64,000 bases of DNA from Burkholderiaceae bacterium (GTDB lineage Bacteria; Pseudomonadota; Gammaproteobacteria; Burkholderiales; Burkholderiaceae). The translations under genes were made by a program, and so were the position numbers. This document shows, piece by piece, positions 9,663 through 18,637 of this stretch. The stretch is from positions 22,696 to 86,695 of the forward strand of contig JAJPEN010000039.1 in assembly GCA_021166835.1 (NCBI GenBank), in the 5' to 3' direction. The stretch's first letter is position 1; the number at the start of each line of letters is the position of its first letter. A model generated the notes under the pieces. It worked only from the letters and a program-made list of their open reading frames with translations. It was not told where the DNA came from and ran no database searches.

Positions 9663-10834
9663 AGTCGACGAGATTGACGACCGCCGCGCGCGGCGCGACG
9701 GTTGCTTCGTTGTGCGCGTTGCTTGCCGCCTGCGGCATCACCGAGAAGATCGACGATGCGAGCCGGATCGACTACCGCTCGTCGACCAAGCTGCCGTCGC
9801 TGGAGGTTCCCCCCGACCTCACGAAGCCGCGTGCCGACAATCGATTCACGATTCCCGAGCGGGCGGGTAACAGCAACAGCAACGACCGCACGTGGTCGTC
9901 CTACGAGCGCAATCGTTCGACGCCGTCGGCGCAGGGCGCGACGCAGGTGCTTCCGCAGGTCGCCGGTGCGCATATCGAGCGCCAGGGCGACCAGCGCTGG
10001 CTCGTCGTCGATGCGCCGCCCGAGAAGGTGTGGCCGGTCGTGCGCGACTTCTGGCGCGACTCCGGCTTCAACGTGCAGAGCGAGTCTCCGCAAACCGGCA
10101 TCATCGAGACCGACTGGGCCGAGAACCACGCGAAGCTGCCGCTCGATTTCATTCGCCGCACGGTCGGGCGCGCGTTCGACAATCTGTATTCCACCGGCGA
10201 GCGCGACAAGTTCCGCACGCGTCTCGAGCGCGAACCGGGCGGTGGCACCGCCGTGTACATCACGCATCGCGGGATGATCGAGGTGTACACGTCGACCGCC
10301 GAGGAGCGCACGGTCTGGCAGCCGCGACCGGCCGATCCCGAACTGGAGGCCGAGTTCCTGCGCCGCCTGATGCTGCGTTTCGTGCCCGAGGCCGAGGCAG
10401 CGCAGGCCGGGCAGGCCGCCGCCTCTACCGCAGGCGGCTCGCCGCAGGAGGCCACGCTGGTAAATACCGGCGACGCGCAGCGCCTGGAGCTGGCCGAAGG
10501 CTTCGATCGGGCCTGGCGCACCGTGGGACTCGCTCTCGATCGCGGCGGCTTCACGGTGGAAGACCGCGACCGCTCGAAGGGCGTCTACTTCGTCCGCTAC
10601 ATCGATCCCGAGATCGAGGGCGGCCGCAGCGGGAAGAAGCCGGGCTTTCTCTCGCGCATCTTCGGCAGCGGCCAGGCGCGCGCCGACGCGAGTCCGCGCT
10701 TCCGCATCGAAGTCACCAGTGAAGGCGAGCGCAGCCGGGTGCTGGTGCGCGACCCGCAGGGCCAGCCGGTGGCCGACGTCGATCGCAAGACGGTCGGGCG
10801 GATCCTCACGCTGCTGCAGGAACAGATGAAGTAA
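9659..10834 (+). CDS. bamC: Outer membrane protein assembly factor BamC (lipoprotein)
   Basis: BamC is a lipoprotein of the BAM complex that inserts beta-barrel proteins in the outer membrane. The 391-aa product starts with a lipoprotein signal; the lipobox LLAAC places the acylated Cys at about residue 25. The unstructured BamC N-terminal segment follows ([13 protein letters not shown]), then two helix-grip domains (about 110-240 and 290-390). The TTG at 9659 overlaps the dapA stop; a TTG at 9674 is also possible. The dapA-bamC order supports the call. Confidence 0.9.
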
Positions 10835-10839
10835 AGCCG

Positions 10840-11625
10840 GTGCGCTTCGCCAGCCTGGGCAGCGGCAGCGAGGGCAACGCGCTGCTGGTCGAAGGCGCCG
10901 ACGGCGCCAGCTGCGTGCTGATCGACTGCGGATTCGGGCTGCGCGAGGCCGAGCGCCGGCTGCGCGCGCTGGGTCGGGAGCCGGCGCAGATCGATGCCAT
11001 CCTCGTCACGCACGAACACGGCGACCACGTCGGGGGCGTCTTTCGCCTTGCGCATCGCCATCGCATTCCGGTGCACCTGACGCACGGGACGGCGCGTGCG
11101 ATCGGTTCGCTGGTTCCCGACAGTTTCGATCGCGCGGCGCTGCTGCGCGTCTTCGATTCGTCGGCCGGCTTCGAATGCGCCGGCCTGCGCGTCGATCCGG
11201 TGGCGGTGCCGCACGACGCGCGCGAGCCCGTGCAGTACGTGCTCGATGACGGCAGTGTCCGGCTCGGTGTTCTCACCGACCTGGGCCATGGCAGCGCACA
11301 CGTCGTGCGAGCCTTGTCCCGGCTCGATGCCCTCGTGCTCGAGTGCAACCACGACCCCGGGCTGCTCGAGGCGAACCGCCGCTACACGGCGGCGCTGAAG
11401 CGACGCATCGGCGGGCAGTGGGGCCATCTGAGCAACATCGAGGCGGCGCGCATCCTCGCCGCGGTGGACCGATCGCGCCTGCGCATCGTCGTCGCCGCGC
11501 ACCTGAGCCGGCAGAACAACCGGCCCGATCTCGCGCGAGCGGCACTGGCTTGCGTCTTCGACGACGATCCGCAGGCGCTTCAGGTAGCCGACCAGGACAG
11601 CGGCATCGGCTGGATCGCCGTCTGA
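10840..11625 (+). CDS. MBL-fold metallo-hydrolase (YycJ/VicX-like)
   Basis: This 261-aa metallo-beta-lactamase-fold protein has the metal motif THEHGDHVGG, the N-terminal signature LGSGSEGNALLVE, and further ligands in LTDLGHGS, LECNHD and AHLSRQNN. The pattern matches the YycJ-like group, members of which have been linked to DNA-end processing; its role here is unproven. The GTG at 10840 lies 5 nt after the bamC stop, so it is cotranscribed with dapA-bamC. Confidence 0.85.
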   Translation: MRFASLGSGSEGNALLVEGADGASCVLIDCGFGLREAERRLRALGREPAQIDAILVTHEHGDHVGGVFRLAHRHRIPVHLTHGTARAIGSLVPDSFDRAALLRVFDSSAGFECAGLRVDPVAVPHDAREPVQYVLDDGSVRLGVLTDLGHGSAHVVRALSRLDALVLECNHDPGLLEANRRYTAALKRRIGGQWGHLSNIEAARILAAVDRSRLRIVVAAHLSRQNNRPDLARAALACVFDDDPQALQVADQDSGIGWIAV

Positions 11626-11689
11626 ACGCGCGGCAGACGCCGCGCGGAGCCGAACGAGCGGCGGGCGCTGCCCGGGCGCCCGCCTCGCG

Positions 11690-12376
11690 TCACTTCGACG
11701 CCTGTGCGTCCTTCTGCGCTTCGTTCGCGGCGGCTACGGCGCGTTCGGCAGCGGCTTTCGCCGCGTCTGCTGCGTTGCCGGTCGCCTCGACCGTCGTGTC
11801 GGCCGGGTTGGACAGCGTGTCGCGCTTCGAGGCAGCCGGACCGCCCGGCGTCGCCGTCTCGCGCGCAAGCTCCGCAGCCTTCTGCGCTTCCTGGCTGGCC
11901 GCCTGCGCGGCCTGCGCGGCCTTTTGCGCAGCGGCTGCGCTGTCCTTGTCCTCGGCGGCATCGGCGGCGTCGATCGCGCGCTGTGCAGCCTCGTTGGTGT
12001 CCTTGGCGGCCTGCTTCAACTCCGCGTTCGTCGACTCGGCCGATTGCGTCGGCTGGCCGCTGCGCTCGGCCTGCTGCGCGCGCTCCGACTCCGCCGTCTG
12101 GCGCGCCGCCTGCGCCGCTTCCTCGGCTTTCAGCCCCGCGTCCTTGGCGGCGTCGGCCGCCTGCCGCGCGGCGTCGGCCGCAGCGTCGGACTGCCCGGGA
12201 GGGCCGAGCACGGCGGTGCTCGAGGCCTCGGACGGGTCGGGCCCCGCGGTGTGAGGAGCGGTGGCTGCAGCGCCGCTGTTCGCGGGGGGCGGCGGCGCCG
12301 CCGGTTCGTCGCTCCGGCTGCACCCACCCAGCGCCAGAGCCACTACCGAGGCGAGGAGGAGGGTCTTGTCCATCAT
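11690..12376 (-). CDS. Alanine-rich lipoprotein
   Basis: This predicted lipoprotein of 228 aa has signal MMDKTLLLASVVALALGGC with lipobox LGGC (Cys about residue 19). A Pro/Ala linker follows, then a long Ala/Lys/Glu heptad-like region (AADAARQAADAAKDAG and similar), probably helical or coiled-coil. No enzymatic motif is present. Such proteins act as envelope spacers or have no known role. The second ATG (12373) is an equally likely start. It converges on the MBL gene. Confidence 0.65.
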   Translation of the reverse strand: MMDKTLLLASVVALALGGCSRSDEPAAPPPPANSGAAATAPHTAGPDPSEASSTAVLGPPGQSDAAADAARQAADAAKDAGLKAEEAAQAARQTAESERAQQAERSGQPTQSAESTNAELKQAAKDTNEAAQRAIDAADAAEDKDSAAAAQKAAQAAQAASQEAQKAAELARETATPGGPAASKRDTLSNPADTTVEATGNAADAAKAAAERAVAAANEAQKDAQASK

Positions 12377-12531
12377 GACATTCGCTTCCGTTGAACCGGT
12401 TCGCGCAGGTCGCGAACCTGCAGGGGAAGCGGCATTCGACGTGCCCGGCCGGGCGACGGCGCCGCGGCGTCCCCGTCGGCAGGCGTGTTCTACACTGGCC
12501 CGGACGGCGTTCCTGCGCCGAAGGAGCGGAG

Positions 12532-13032
12532 ATGGATGAGCAGGTGTGCAGCAACCGCTGGGTGCGGGTGCGCTACCGGCTGTTCGATGCGCAGGGCGAA
12601 GCGATCGAGACCGGCCAGCGCGAATGGACGTATCTGCACGGCGGATACGGGTCGGTGTTTCCCGCCGTCGAGCGGGTGCTCGAAGGAGCGCAGGCCGGCG
12701 AGTCGCGCAGCGCGCGTCTCGAACCGATCGACGCCTTCGGGGAGTACGACGCGTCGCTGGTCCGGCTCGCGCCGCGCGCCCGTTTTCCGTCGGCGCTCGA
12801 GCGCGGGATGTCCTTCGAGGGCGTGCCCGGCGAGGCGGACGACGGGCGCATCCACATCGTCACCGACTTCACCGACGAGACGGTCGTGCTCGATGCGAAT
12901 CATCCGCTCGCCGGCATGGCGTTGCGCTTCGATCTTCAGGTGCTCGAGGTGCGCGAAGCCACCCCCGAGGAGATCGGGGACGAGCAGCGTCGCGCGCAGG
13001 AGGCCGACGAGGAGGGGCGCGAAGAGCCTTAG
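12532..13032 (+). CDS. FKBP-type peptidyl-prolyl cis-trans isomerase (SlyD-like)
   Basis: This 166-aa protein has the SlyD layout: an N-terminal FKBP half, an inserted IF-like chaperone flap (about 70-120, FEGVPGEADDGRIHIVTDF) and a C-terminal FKBP strand NHPLAGMALRFDLQVLEV, which is the family's hallmark. It lacks the His-rich metal tail of SlyD. Its N-terminus is less conserved (HGGYGSVFPAVERVLEGAQAGE), and some catalytic residues may be missing. It would act as a cytoplasmic folding helper. The ATG at 12532 has AAGGAG upstream. Confidence 0.82.
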   Translation: MDEQVCSNRWVRVRYRLFDAQGEAIETGQREWTYLHGGYGSVFPAVERVLEGAQAGESRSARLEPIDAFGEYDASLVRLAPRARFPSALERGMSFEGVPGEADDGRIHIVTDFTDETVVLDANHPLAGMALRFDLQVLEVREATPEEIGDEQRRAQEADEEGREEP

Positions 13033-13075
13033 GGTCTGTTCCCGGCGCGGGGACGATCGTAGTGTGAACAGGCCC
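13032..13075. terminator. Inverted repeat between convergent genes
   Basis: GGGTCTGTTC (13032-13041) pairs with GAACAGGCCC (13066-13075), with one G-U pair and a 24-nt loop, directly after the FKBP stop. A GC-rich palindrome follows at 13083-13100. This is probably a transcription stop for both converging genes. Confidence 0.45.
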
Positions 13076-13113
13076 TGGGCGGCCCCCTCGGCCGGCCGGG
13101 GTGATCGCTCGTT

Positions 13114-15024
13114 TCAGCCCGCCGGCGTGATCGTCGATTGCGGCGTGAACGCGTCCGAATAGCAGGCGTCCTCGTGCAGGCCCTGTGCAACGAACGCGGG
13201 GCGCGCCGCCTGCACCATCCGCACCGATCCGCACGCGTAGACCGAGAAGCCGCGCAGGTCGGGGAAATCGGCGAGGATCGCTTCGTGCACGAAGCCGCTA
13301 CGGCCCTCCCAGGTGTCTTCGGGCAGCGGCTCCGAGAGGACCGGCACGAAGTGGAAGTTCGGATGCTCGCGCTCCCACTGCCGTGGCAGGTCGAGCAGGT
13401 ACAGGTCGCGCGGGCGACGCACGCCCCAGTAGAAGTACATCGGTCGTTCGATGCCCAGGCGGAACGCCTGCTCGAGCAGGCTCTTCACCGGCGCGAAACC
13501 GGTGGCGCCCGCCACGAAGATCAGCGGCTTGTCGCTCGGCTCGTGCAGCACGAACGAGCCGATCGGTCCTTCGATGGTCAGCTCGTCGCCCGGCTTCATC
13601 GTCTCGAAGACGCGGGTGGTGAAACGTCCGCCGGGCATCAGGCGTACGTGCAGCTCGACGAGGTCGGTGCTGCCCGACGGCGCCGTGAACGAGTAGCTGC
13701 GCCGGGCACCGTCCTCGAGCACGATGTTCAGGTACTGGCCGGCTTCGTAGTCGATGCGCTGGCCGCGCTGCAGGCGCAGCGCGACGAGCATCACGTCGTG
13801 GGTGACGCGCTCGAGTCGCTCGACGACCGTCTTGTACTCGCGGATGCGCAGTGCAGCGCCGGCCGCGGCGTTCTCCTCGTACTCGAACTCGACGTCCGAG
13901 CGCGCGCGCGCGCAGCACAGCAGGATCCATCCGGCCTCGCGCTCCTGCTCGGTCAGCGCGGTGGGCTGGTAGCCCGACATCTCGACGTCGCCGCCGATCA
14001 TCAGTGCCTTGCACACGCCGCATCCGCCGGAGCGGCATTCGTAGGGCAGAGGAATGTCTGCGCGCAACCCCGCGTCGAGCAGCGTCTCGCCGGCACGAAC
14101 CGGAGCCTGCTGGCGACCCGGATGCGCGGTGAGTTCGTAGACCTGCTCCTTGCCGGCGCGCACCGGCGGCAGCCAGGGCAGCGCCATCAGCAGCAGCGTG
14201 ACGCCACCGACGAGCACCCAAAGCTTGATCGGATCCCACGCGTAGATGAGCGGATAGGCAACCAGGTAGAACCAGTCGAACTTCAGCGTGATCGGCACGG
14301 TGCCGAGGTCGGCCGGGGCCTGGCTCACGACCGGCACGACGATCGACATGACCAGCAGCATCAGCGCCAGGCCGATCGCCAGCGGGCGCGGCGGCACCTG
14401 CGAGGCGCGCGGCACGCGCTGCGTATGCACCCACAGCGCCAGCAGCGCGACCAGCGGAATGCCGATGTGCAGGAACGAGAGCAGCGAGAACAGCCGGTCG
14501 GTGACCGCTTCCGGGGTGATGAAGTTGCGCGTGAGGATGCCGTTGAACACCGGCAGCGCGTCGAGCCACTCGGTGGTTGCGACGATCACGAACTGCGAGA
14601 GCTTGTCCCACGGCAGCATGAAGCCGTTGACGCCCGAGACGTAGATCAGCCACATCACGACCACGCCGCTCACCCACGAGAACGCGCGGAAGCTGCGATA
14701 GCGATCGAAGGAGAAGTGCCGCAGCATGTGCAGCATCATCGTGAGCACCATCGCGTCCGACGCGTAGCGGTGCACGCTGCGCAGGATTCCGCCGGCGAAC
14801 CACTGGCCGTGCGTGATCGACTCCATCGAGGCGTAGGTCTTTTCGATTCCCGTTTCGTAGAACGCGTACAGGTACAGCCCGCTGGCGACGACGAGCCAGA
14901 ACATCCAGTAGCTGGTGGCGCCGAGGTAGTAGAGCGGGTTCAGGCGCTCGCCGAAGATGCGGTTGCCGACGGCTTCGGCGGCGAGGAACAGGCGTTGCAG
15001 CAGCGACTGGAACCGTTTGAGCAA
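13114..15024 (-). CDS. Fusion: cytochrome b domain, 2Fe-2S ferredoxin and FAD/NAD(P) reductase
   Basis: This fusion of about 636 aa has three redox parts. Residues 1-280 form a cytochrome b/b6 N-terminal-like membrane domain with heme-ligand candidates in HRYASDAMVLTMMLHMLRH (about 83-101) and HIGIPLVALLALWVH. Residues about 300-385 are a plant-type ferredoxin with CRSGGCGVC and a later Cys. Residues 390-636 are a ferredoxin-NADP reductase module with RSYSFTAPSG (FAD) and VAGATGFAPVKSLL (NAD(P)). It could pass electrons between NAD(P)H and membrane heme b. The TTG at 15024 has GGAG upstream. It is divergent from the oxidase-like operon, where a cytochrome b paralogue is fused to different redox domains. 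Confidence 0.82.
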   Translation of the reverse strand: MLKRFQSLLQRLFLAAEAVGNRIFGERLNPLYYLGATSYWMFWLVVASGLYLYAFYETGIEKTYASMESITHGQWFAGGILRSVHRYASDAMVLTMMLHMLRHFSFDRYRSFRAFSWVSGVVVMWLIYVSGVNGFMLPWDKLSQFVIVATTEWLDALPVFNGILTRNFITPEAVTDRLFSLLSFLHIGIPLVALLALWVHTQRVPRASQVPPRPLAIGLALMLLVMSIVVPVVSQAPADLGTVPITLKFDWFYLVAYPLIYAWDPIKLWVLVGGVTLLLMALPWLPPVRAGKEQVYELTAHPGRQQAPVRAGETLLDAGLRADIPLPYECRSGGCGVCKALMIGGDVEMSGYQPTALTEQEREAGWILLCCARARSDVEFEYEENAAAGAALRIREYKTVVERLERVTHDVMLVALRLQRGQRIDYEAGQYLNIVLEDGARRSYSFTAPSGSTDLVELHVRLMPGGRFTTRVFETMKPGDELTIEGPIGSFVLHEPSDKPLIFVAGATGFAPVKSLLEQAFRLGIERPMYFYWGVRRPRDLYLLDLPRQWEREHPNFHFVPVLSEPLPEDTWEGRSGFVHEAILADFPDLRGFSVYACGSVRMVQAARPAFVAQGLHEDACYSDAFTPQSTITPAG

Positions 15025-15227
15025 AGAAATTCTCCGTGGGCCGGCGGCGGCGCGCAGGCGCTGGCAACGTAGCGAGAACGGCGCGACGGTGCAAGATCTG
15101 GCGCACCGTCGGCACGAATACATTCCATTTATTGTTGCGCGGAACCCCTCGAGCGGCCGTACTGCAACGGCGGGGCTTCCCCGACGCGGCGCGTTCGTGG
15201 CAACTTCGGAACGGTGCGTACGAACGC

Positions 15228-15241
15228 TTGATCCCGGTCAA
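15228..15241. promoter_or_regulatory. FNR/Dnr/NnrR-like binding site
   Basis: TTGATCCCGGTCAA is a perfect TTGA-N6-TCAA palindrome, the core recognised by FNR/CRP-family anaerobic and NO regulators. It lies 59 bp before the first ATG of the 15.3-23.3 kb operon, a natural activator position. It is about 200 bp from the divergent cytochrome b fusion gene. The site is read directly; which regulator binds it is inference. Confidence 0.55.
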
Positions 15242-15299
15242 GGCGGGGGGCCGGGGGCAGCAACCATGATGCCCGCGTTAAAACACGAGGACACCGTCC

Positions 15300-15488
15300 A
15301 TGGCCGACAAACAGGTCTCCCAGGTTGCGCCGCCGCAGGAACCCGAAGAGCGGGTTCCGGTTTTCCAGCAGATCGTCGACAACCCGTTTCTGCTTCTGTT
15401 CCTCGGCGTCGTGAGCCCGACGGTCCTCTACATCCTCTGGGGTGTGATGGAGATCGCCGGAATCCCGGTTACGCCGCTCGCCCAGTGA
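15300..15488 (+). CDS. Small single-helix membrane subunit of the oxidase-like operon
   Basis: This 62-aa protein has a soluble N-terminus rich in Pro/Glu and one strong transmembrane helix (NPFLLLFLGVVSPTVLYILW, about residues 29-48). It is the first gene of the operon, 19 bp before the CuA subunit. In ammonia-oxidiser norSY-senC-orf1 clusters a small extra ORF is also found, so it may be an accessory subunit of the complex. No motif identifies a function. The spacing and helix content make it a real gene. Confidence 0.7.
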   Translation: MADKQVSQVAPPQEPEERVPVFQQIVDNPFLLLFLGVVSPTVLYILWGVMEIAGIPVTPLAQ

Positions 15489-15507
15489 ACGGCGCAAGGA
15501 GACCGGC

Positions 15508-16047
15508 ATGAGTGCAATTCTTCCGCCGCCCAAGCGGGTCTGGTCGAGGGAGCCGATCGGTCGGGACGAAGTCCTGTGGATCGCGATCGCCTTCGTCTGG
15601 TGCCTGATCATGTTCTTCATGATGCCGTACTGGCACGTGTACGGTAACCAGAACCTGTCGGCCGAAACCTATCGCGTCAAGCCCGAGTTGTACGCCAAGG
15701 CTGCGCAGGAGATGGTCGACAAGTACACGGTGCGCACCGAAACCGACGAGAAGATCCCGGTGGTCGCGCCGCCCGCGGGCAGCGACATCTACCTGATCGC
15801 CCGGTTGTGGTCCTGGTGGCCGATCCTCGAACTCGAGAAGGGCAAGACCTATCGGCTGAATCTCAGCGCCATGGACTACCAGCACGGTTTCTCGCTGCAG
15901 CCCGAGAACATCAACATCCAGGTGTTGCCGGGCTACCAGCACGTCGTGACGATCCAGCCGAACCGCTCGGGCACCTACGCGATCGTCTGCAACGAGTTCT
16001 GCGGGATCGGACACCACAAGATGGTGTCGCGGTTGTACGTCAAATAA
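15508..16047 (+). CDS. Cytochrome c oxidase subunit II-like CuA protein (NorY candidate)
   Basis: This 179-aa protein has one N-terminal transmembrane helix (about 25-42) and a periplasmic cupredoxin domain. The full CuA ligand set is present: His126 (DYQHGF), Cys161, Glu163, Cys165, His169 and Met172 in CNEFCGIGHHKM. It is short and has a single helix, as in B-type oxidases and the CuA subunit of sNOR-type reductases. It would take electrons from a periplasmic cytochrome c or cupredoxin and pass them to the subunit I encoded next. It lies between the 62-aa protein and subunit I. Confidence 0.88.
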   Translation: MSAILPPPKRVWSREPIGRDEVLWIAIAFVWCLIMFFMMPYWHVYGNQNLSAETYRVKPELYAKAAQEMVDKYTVRTETDEKIPVVAPPAGSDIYLIARLWSWWPILELEKGKTYRLNLSAMDYQHGFSLQPENINIQVLPGYQHVVTIQPNRSGTYAIVCNEFCGIGHHKMVSRLYVK

Positions 16048-16060
16048 GGAAGAGGCACTG

Positions 16061-17770
16061 ATGGCCACCGCCCAAGCGCTGTTCCGCATCTGCCCCCGAT
16101 CGGGGCTGCAGTTCCACAAGTCGGCCGAGTCGCTGATCAAGATCAACGCCGTCGCCGGCATCGTCATGCTGCTGGTCGGCGGCGTGCTCGCGCTGCTGAT
16201 CACGCTCACCCGCTGGCAGGCGATCCACCTCGTCGACGCCGACAATTTCTACCTGTTCCTCACCGCGCACGGGCTCGACATGCTCGTCGCGTGGATCATC
16301 TTCTTCGAAATCGCGATCCTGTACTTCTGCTCGTCGACGCTGCTGCGAACCCGATTGGCGACGCCACGCATCGCCTGGCTGGGTTTTGCGCTGATGGTCA
16401 TCGGCGTGATCATGTGGAACACCACGGTGTTCCAGGGCAACTCGACGGTCATGATGACGTCGTACGTGCCGATGCCGGCAGCGCCCTGGTTCTACCTCGG
16501 GCTGATCCTGTTCGCCGTCGGCGCGCTGATCGGTTGCTTCGTCTTCCTGGGCACGCTGGTGGTCGCGCGTTCGGAGAAGACCTACGAAGGGTCGATCCCG
16601 CTCGTCACGTTCGGCGCGCTCACCGCCTGCATCATCGCGATCTACACGATCGCCTCGGGCGCGATCATCCTGATCCCCACGTGGCTCTGGTCGATCGGCT
16701 ACATCAAGCACATCGACCCGGTGATGTACCGCGTTATCTGGTGGGCCTTCGGCCACTCCTCGCAGCAGATCAACGTCGCCGCGCACGTGTCGGTCTGGTA
16801 TGCGGTGGCCGCGATCGTCTTCGGCGCCAAGCCGATGTCCGAGCGCGTCAGCCGCGGTGCGTTCCTGCTCTACATCCTGTTCCTGCAACTGGCCGCCGCG
16901 CACCACATCCTGGCCGATCCGGGCGTGGGCACCGAGTGGAAGGTGTTCAACACCAGCTACGCGATGTACCTCGCCGTGCTCGCGTCGATGGTCCACGGCC
17001 TGACGGTTCCGGGTGCGATGGAAGCCGCGCAACGCGAGAAGGGCTTCACCAAGGGCCTGTTCGAGTGGCTGCGCAAGGCGCCGTGGGGCAACCCGGTGTT
17101 CTCGGGCGTGTTCATCTCGCTGATCGGCTTCGGCTTCCTGGGCGGCATCTCGGGCGTCATGATGGGCACCGAGCAGCTGAACATGATCATCCACAACACG
17201 ATCTACGTGCCGGGCCACTTCCACGCCACCGTCGTTCTGGGCACCACGCTCGCGTTCATGGCGATCACGTACTTCCTGCTGCCCACGCTGTTCCAGCGCG
17301 AAATCATCCTGCCGGGCTGGGCGAAGTGGCAGCCGTACGTCTTCGGCATCGGCATGGGCGTGTTCACGCTGACGATGATGGGCGCCGGCACGCTGGGTGT
17401 TCCGCGTCGTCACTGGGACATCACCTTCGCCGGCGCATCGCTGCCCTACGAGTTCCCGGGCACGGCGCTGCTGATGATGACGCTGGTCGGCATCTCGGGT
17501 GTGATCGCGATCATCGGCGGCGCGATGTACATCATCGTCGCGGTCGGCACGGTGTTCTTCGGCAAGCGGCTCGATGCCGGCGCCTACACGACGCAGGTCA
17601 GCCCGCTGCGCCTGCCCCCGGTGGCCGCTGCCCTGCGCGGCCACGGCGTGGTCGGCGGCGGCTTCCACGCGCCGGGCACCTTCGCCTTCGCGCTGGTGTT
17701 CCTCGTCGCCTTCGTGCTGTACTACTTCGTCAACTGGAAATACCTGTCCACGGTATGGGGCTTGAGTTGA
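16061..17770 (+). CDS. Heme-copper oxidase superfamily subunit I (sNOR/NorS-like nitric oxide reductase candidate)
   Basis: This 569-aa, roughly 13-helix catalytic subunit has all six metal-ligand His: His70 (TAHGLD, low-spin heme), His232, His281-His282 (AAAHHILAD), and His386 and His388 (PGHFHAT). The 50-residue spacing from His232 to the His pair is canonical. The helix VI motif, HPEVY in A-type oxidases, reads HSSQQ at 232-236, so the crosslinked Tyr and the Glu are absent. Oxygen reductases need that Tyr (A/B type here, or helix VII in cbb3), so NO reduction is more likely. The order 62-aa, CuA subunit, subunit I, SenC matches norSY-senC-orf1. Automated naming would give cytochrome c oxidase subunit I. 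Confidence 0.85.
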   Translation: MATAQALFRICPRSGLQFHKSAESLIKINAVAGIVMLLVGGVLALLITLTRWQAIHLVDADNFYLFLTAHGLDMLVAWIIFFEIAILYFCSSTLLRTRLATPRIAWLGFALMVIGVIMWNTTVFQGNSTVMMTSYVPMPAAPWFYLGLILFAVGALIGCFVFLGTLVVARSEKTYEGSIPLVTFGALTACIIAIYTIASGAIILIPTWLWSIGYIKHIDPVMYRVIWWAFGHSSQQINVAAHVSVWYAVAAIVFGAKPMSERVSRGAFLLYILFLQLAAAHHILADPGVGTEWKVFNTSYAMYLAVLASMVHGLTVPGAMEAAQREKGFTKGLFEWLRKAPWGNPVFSGVFISLIGFGFLGGISGVMMGTEQLNMIIHNTIYVPGHFHATVVLGTTLAFMAITYFLLPTLFQREIILPGWAKWQPYVFGIGMGVFTLTMMGAGTLGVPRRHWDITFAGASLPYEFPGTALLMMTLVGISGVIAIIGGAMYIIVAVGTVFFGKRLDAGAYTTQVSPLRLPPVAAALRGHGVVGGGFHAPGTFAFALVFLVAFVLYYFVNWKYLSTVWGLS

Positions 17771-17771
17771 G

Positions 17772-18623
17772 TTGACCCGCACCGCAGGTTTTTTCCGCAG
17801 CACCCTCGGCCGAACGATCGCCGCTGTCGCGGCGGTCGTCTCGGCCGTTCTCATTGCCGGCGCCGGCCCCGCGACGGCGGCCCCGGACGCCGAGCGCACC
17901 GTCGCACCCGACTACCGCAAGGCGCTCACCGACAGCCAGGCGGCGATCGGTCGACCGCTGCTCGACGTTGCCATGCGCGATCACACCGGCAAGCCGGTGC
18001 GTTTCAGCGACTTCGCCGGCAAGCCGCTGCTGGTGAGCCTCGTCTACACCGGCTGCTTCCAGGCGTGCCCGGTGGCCACGCAATTCCTCGCACAGGCGGT
18101 GCGCACCGCGCGCGAGGCGCTCGGCAACGATCGCTTCCGCATCGTCTCGATCGGCTTCAACCAGCCTTTCGACGATCCGGCCGCGATGGCCGCGTTCCGC
18201 AAGCAGAACGGCATCGACGATCGCGACTGGCATTTCCTCAGTCCGGACCCGGAGCAGGTCGACGCGCTGACGGCAAACCTGGGGTTCACCTACGAGGCGA
18301 CGCCGAAGGGCTTCGACCACGTAACGCAGGTAACGGTGGTCGATGCCGAGGGTGTCATCTACCGGCAGGTCTACGGCGAGAGCTTCGACCTGCCGATGCT
18401 GGTGCAGCCGCTGAAGGAACTGCTGTCCGGGCAGGCGTCGCGCGAGTTCACGCTCGAGAACGTCTGGGAGAAAGTGAAGCTGTACTGCACCGTCTACGAC
18501 CCGCACTCGGGTGGTTATCGGGTGAACTACGGCCTGTTCTTCGAGATCTTCGCCGGGCTCACCACGCTCGGTGCGATGGCCTGGTTCGTCGTTCGCGGCC
18601 TGCGAAACCCGAATCGCGCCTGA
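17772..18623 (+). CDS. SCO1/SenC family copper chaperone
   Basis: This 283-aa thioredoxin-fold protein has an N-terminal signal/anchor (about 12-36), the Cu-binding CxxxC of GCFQACP (Cys95 and Cys99) and the distal His in GFDHVTQ. A C-terminal membrane helix ends in VVRGLRNPNRA. SCO proteins load copper into CuA. The gene directly follows the CuA/subunit I pair, as senC does in norSY-senC clusters. The TTG start at 17772 follows the subunit I stop by one base. The C-terminal extension with a second helix is longer than in classic SCO1. Confidence 0.88.
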   Translation: MTRTAGFFRSTLGRTIAAVAAVVSAVLIAGAGPATAAPDAERTVAPDYRKALTDSQAAIGRPLLDVAMRDHTGKPVRFSDFAGKPLLVSLVYTGCFQACPVATQFLAQAVRTAREALGNDRFRIVSIGFNQPFDDPAAMAAFRKQNGIDDRDWHFLSPDPEQVDALTANLGFTYEATPKGFDHVTQVTVVDAEGVIYRQVYGESFDLPMLVQPLKELLSGQASREFTLENVWEKVKLYCTVYDPHSGGYRVNYGLFFEIFAGLTTLGAMAWFVVRGLRNPNRA

Positions 18624-18637
18624 AGCGGGAGTGTTCG

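Noticed and set aside
13138..15072. Very long plus-strand open frame opposite the cytochrome b/reductase fusion
   Set aside because: It is rich in Arg, Gln, His and Asp with no motif, as expected for an antisense frame in high-GC DNA. The minus strand encodes clear redox motifs.
16040..17899. Minus-strand frame of about 619 codons opposite the HCO subunit I
   Set aside because: Composition is extremely polar and repetitive with no conserved motif, a shadow of the real gene. Similar shadows exist opposite 5209-6873 and 20633-22216.
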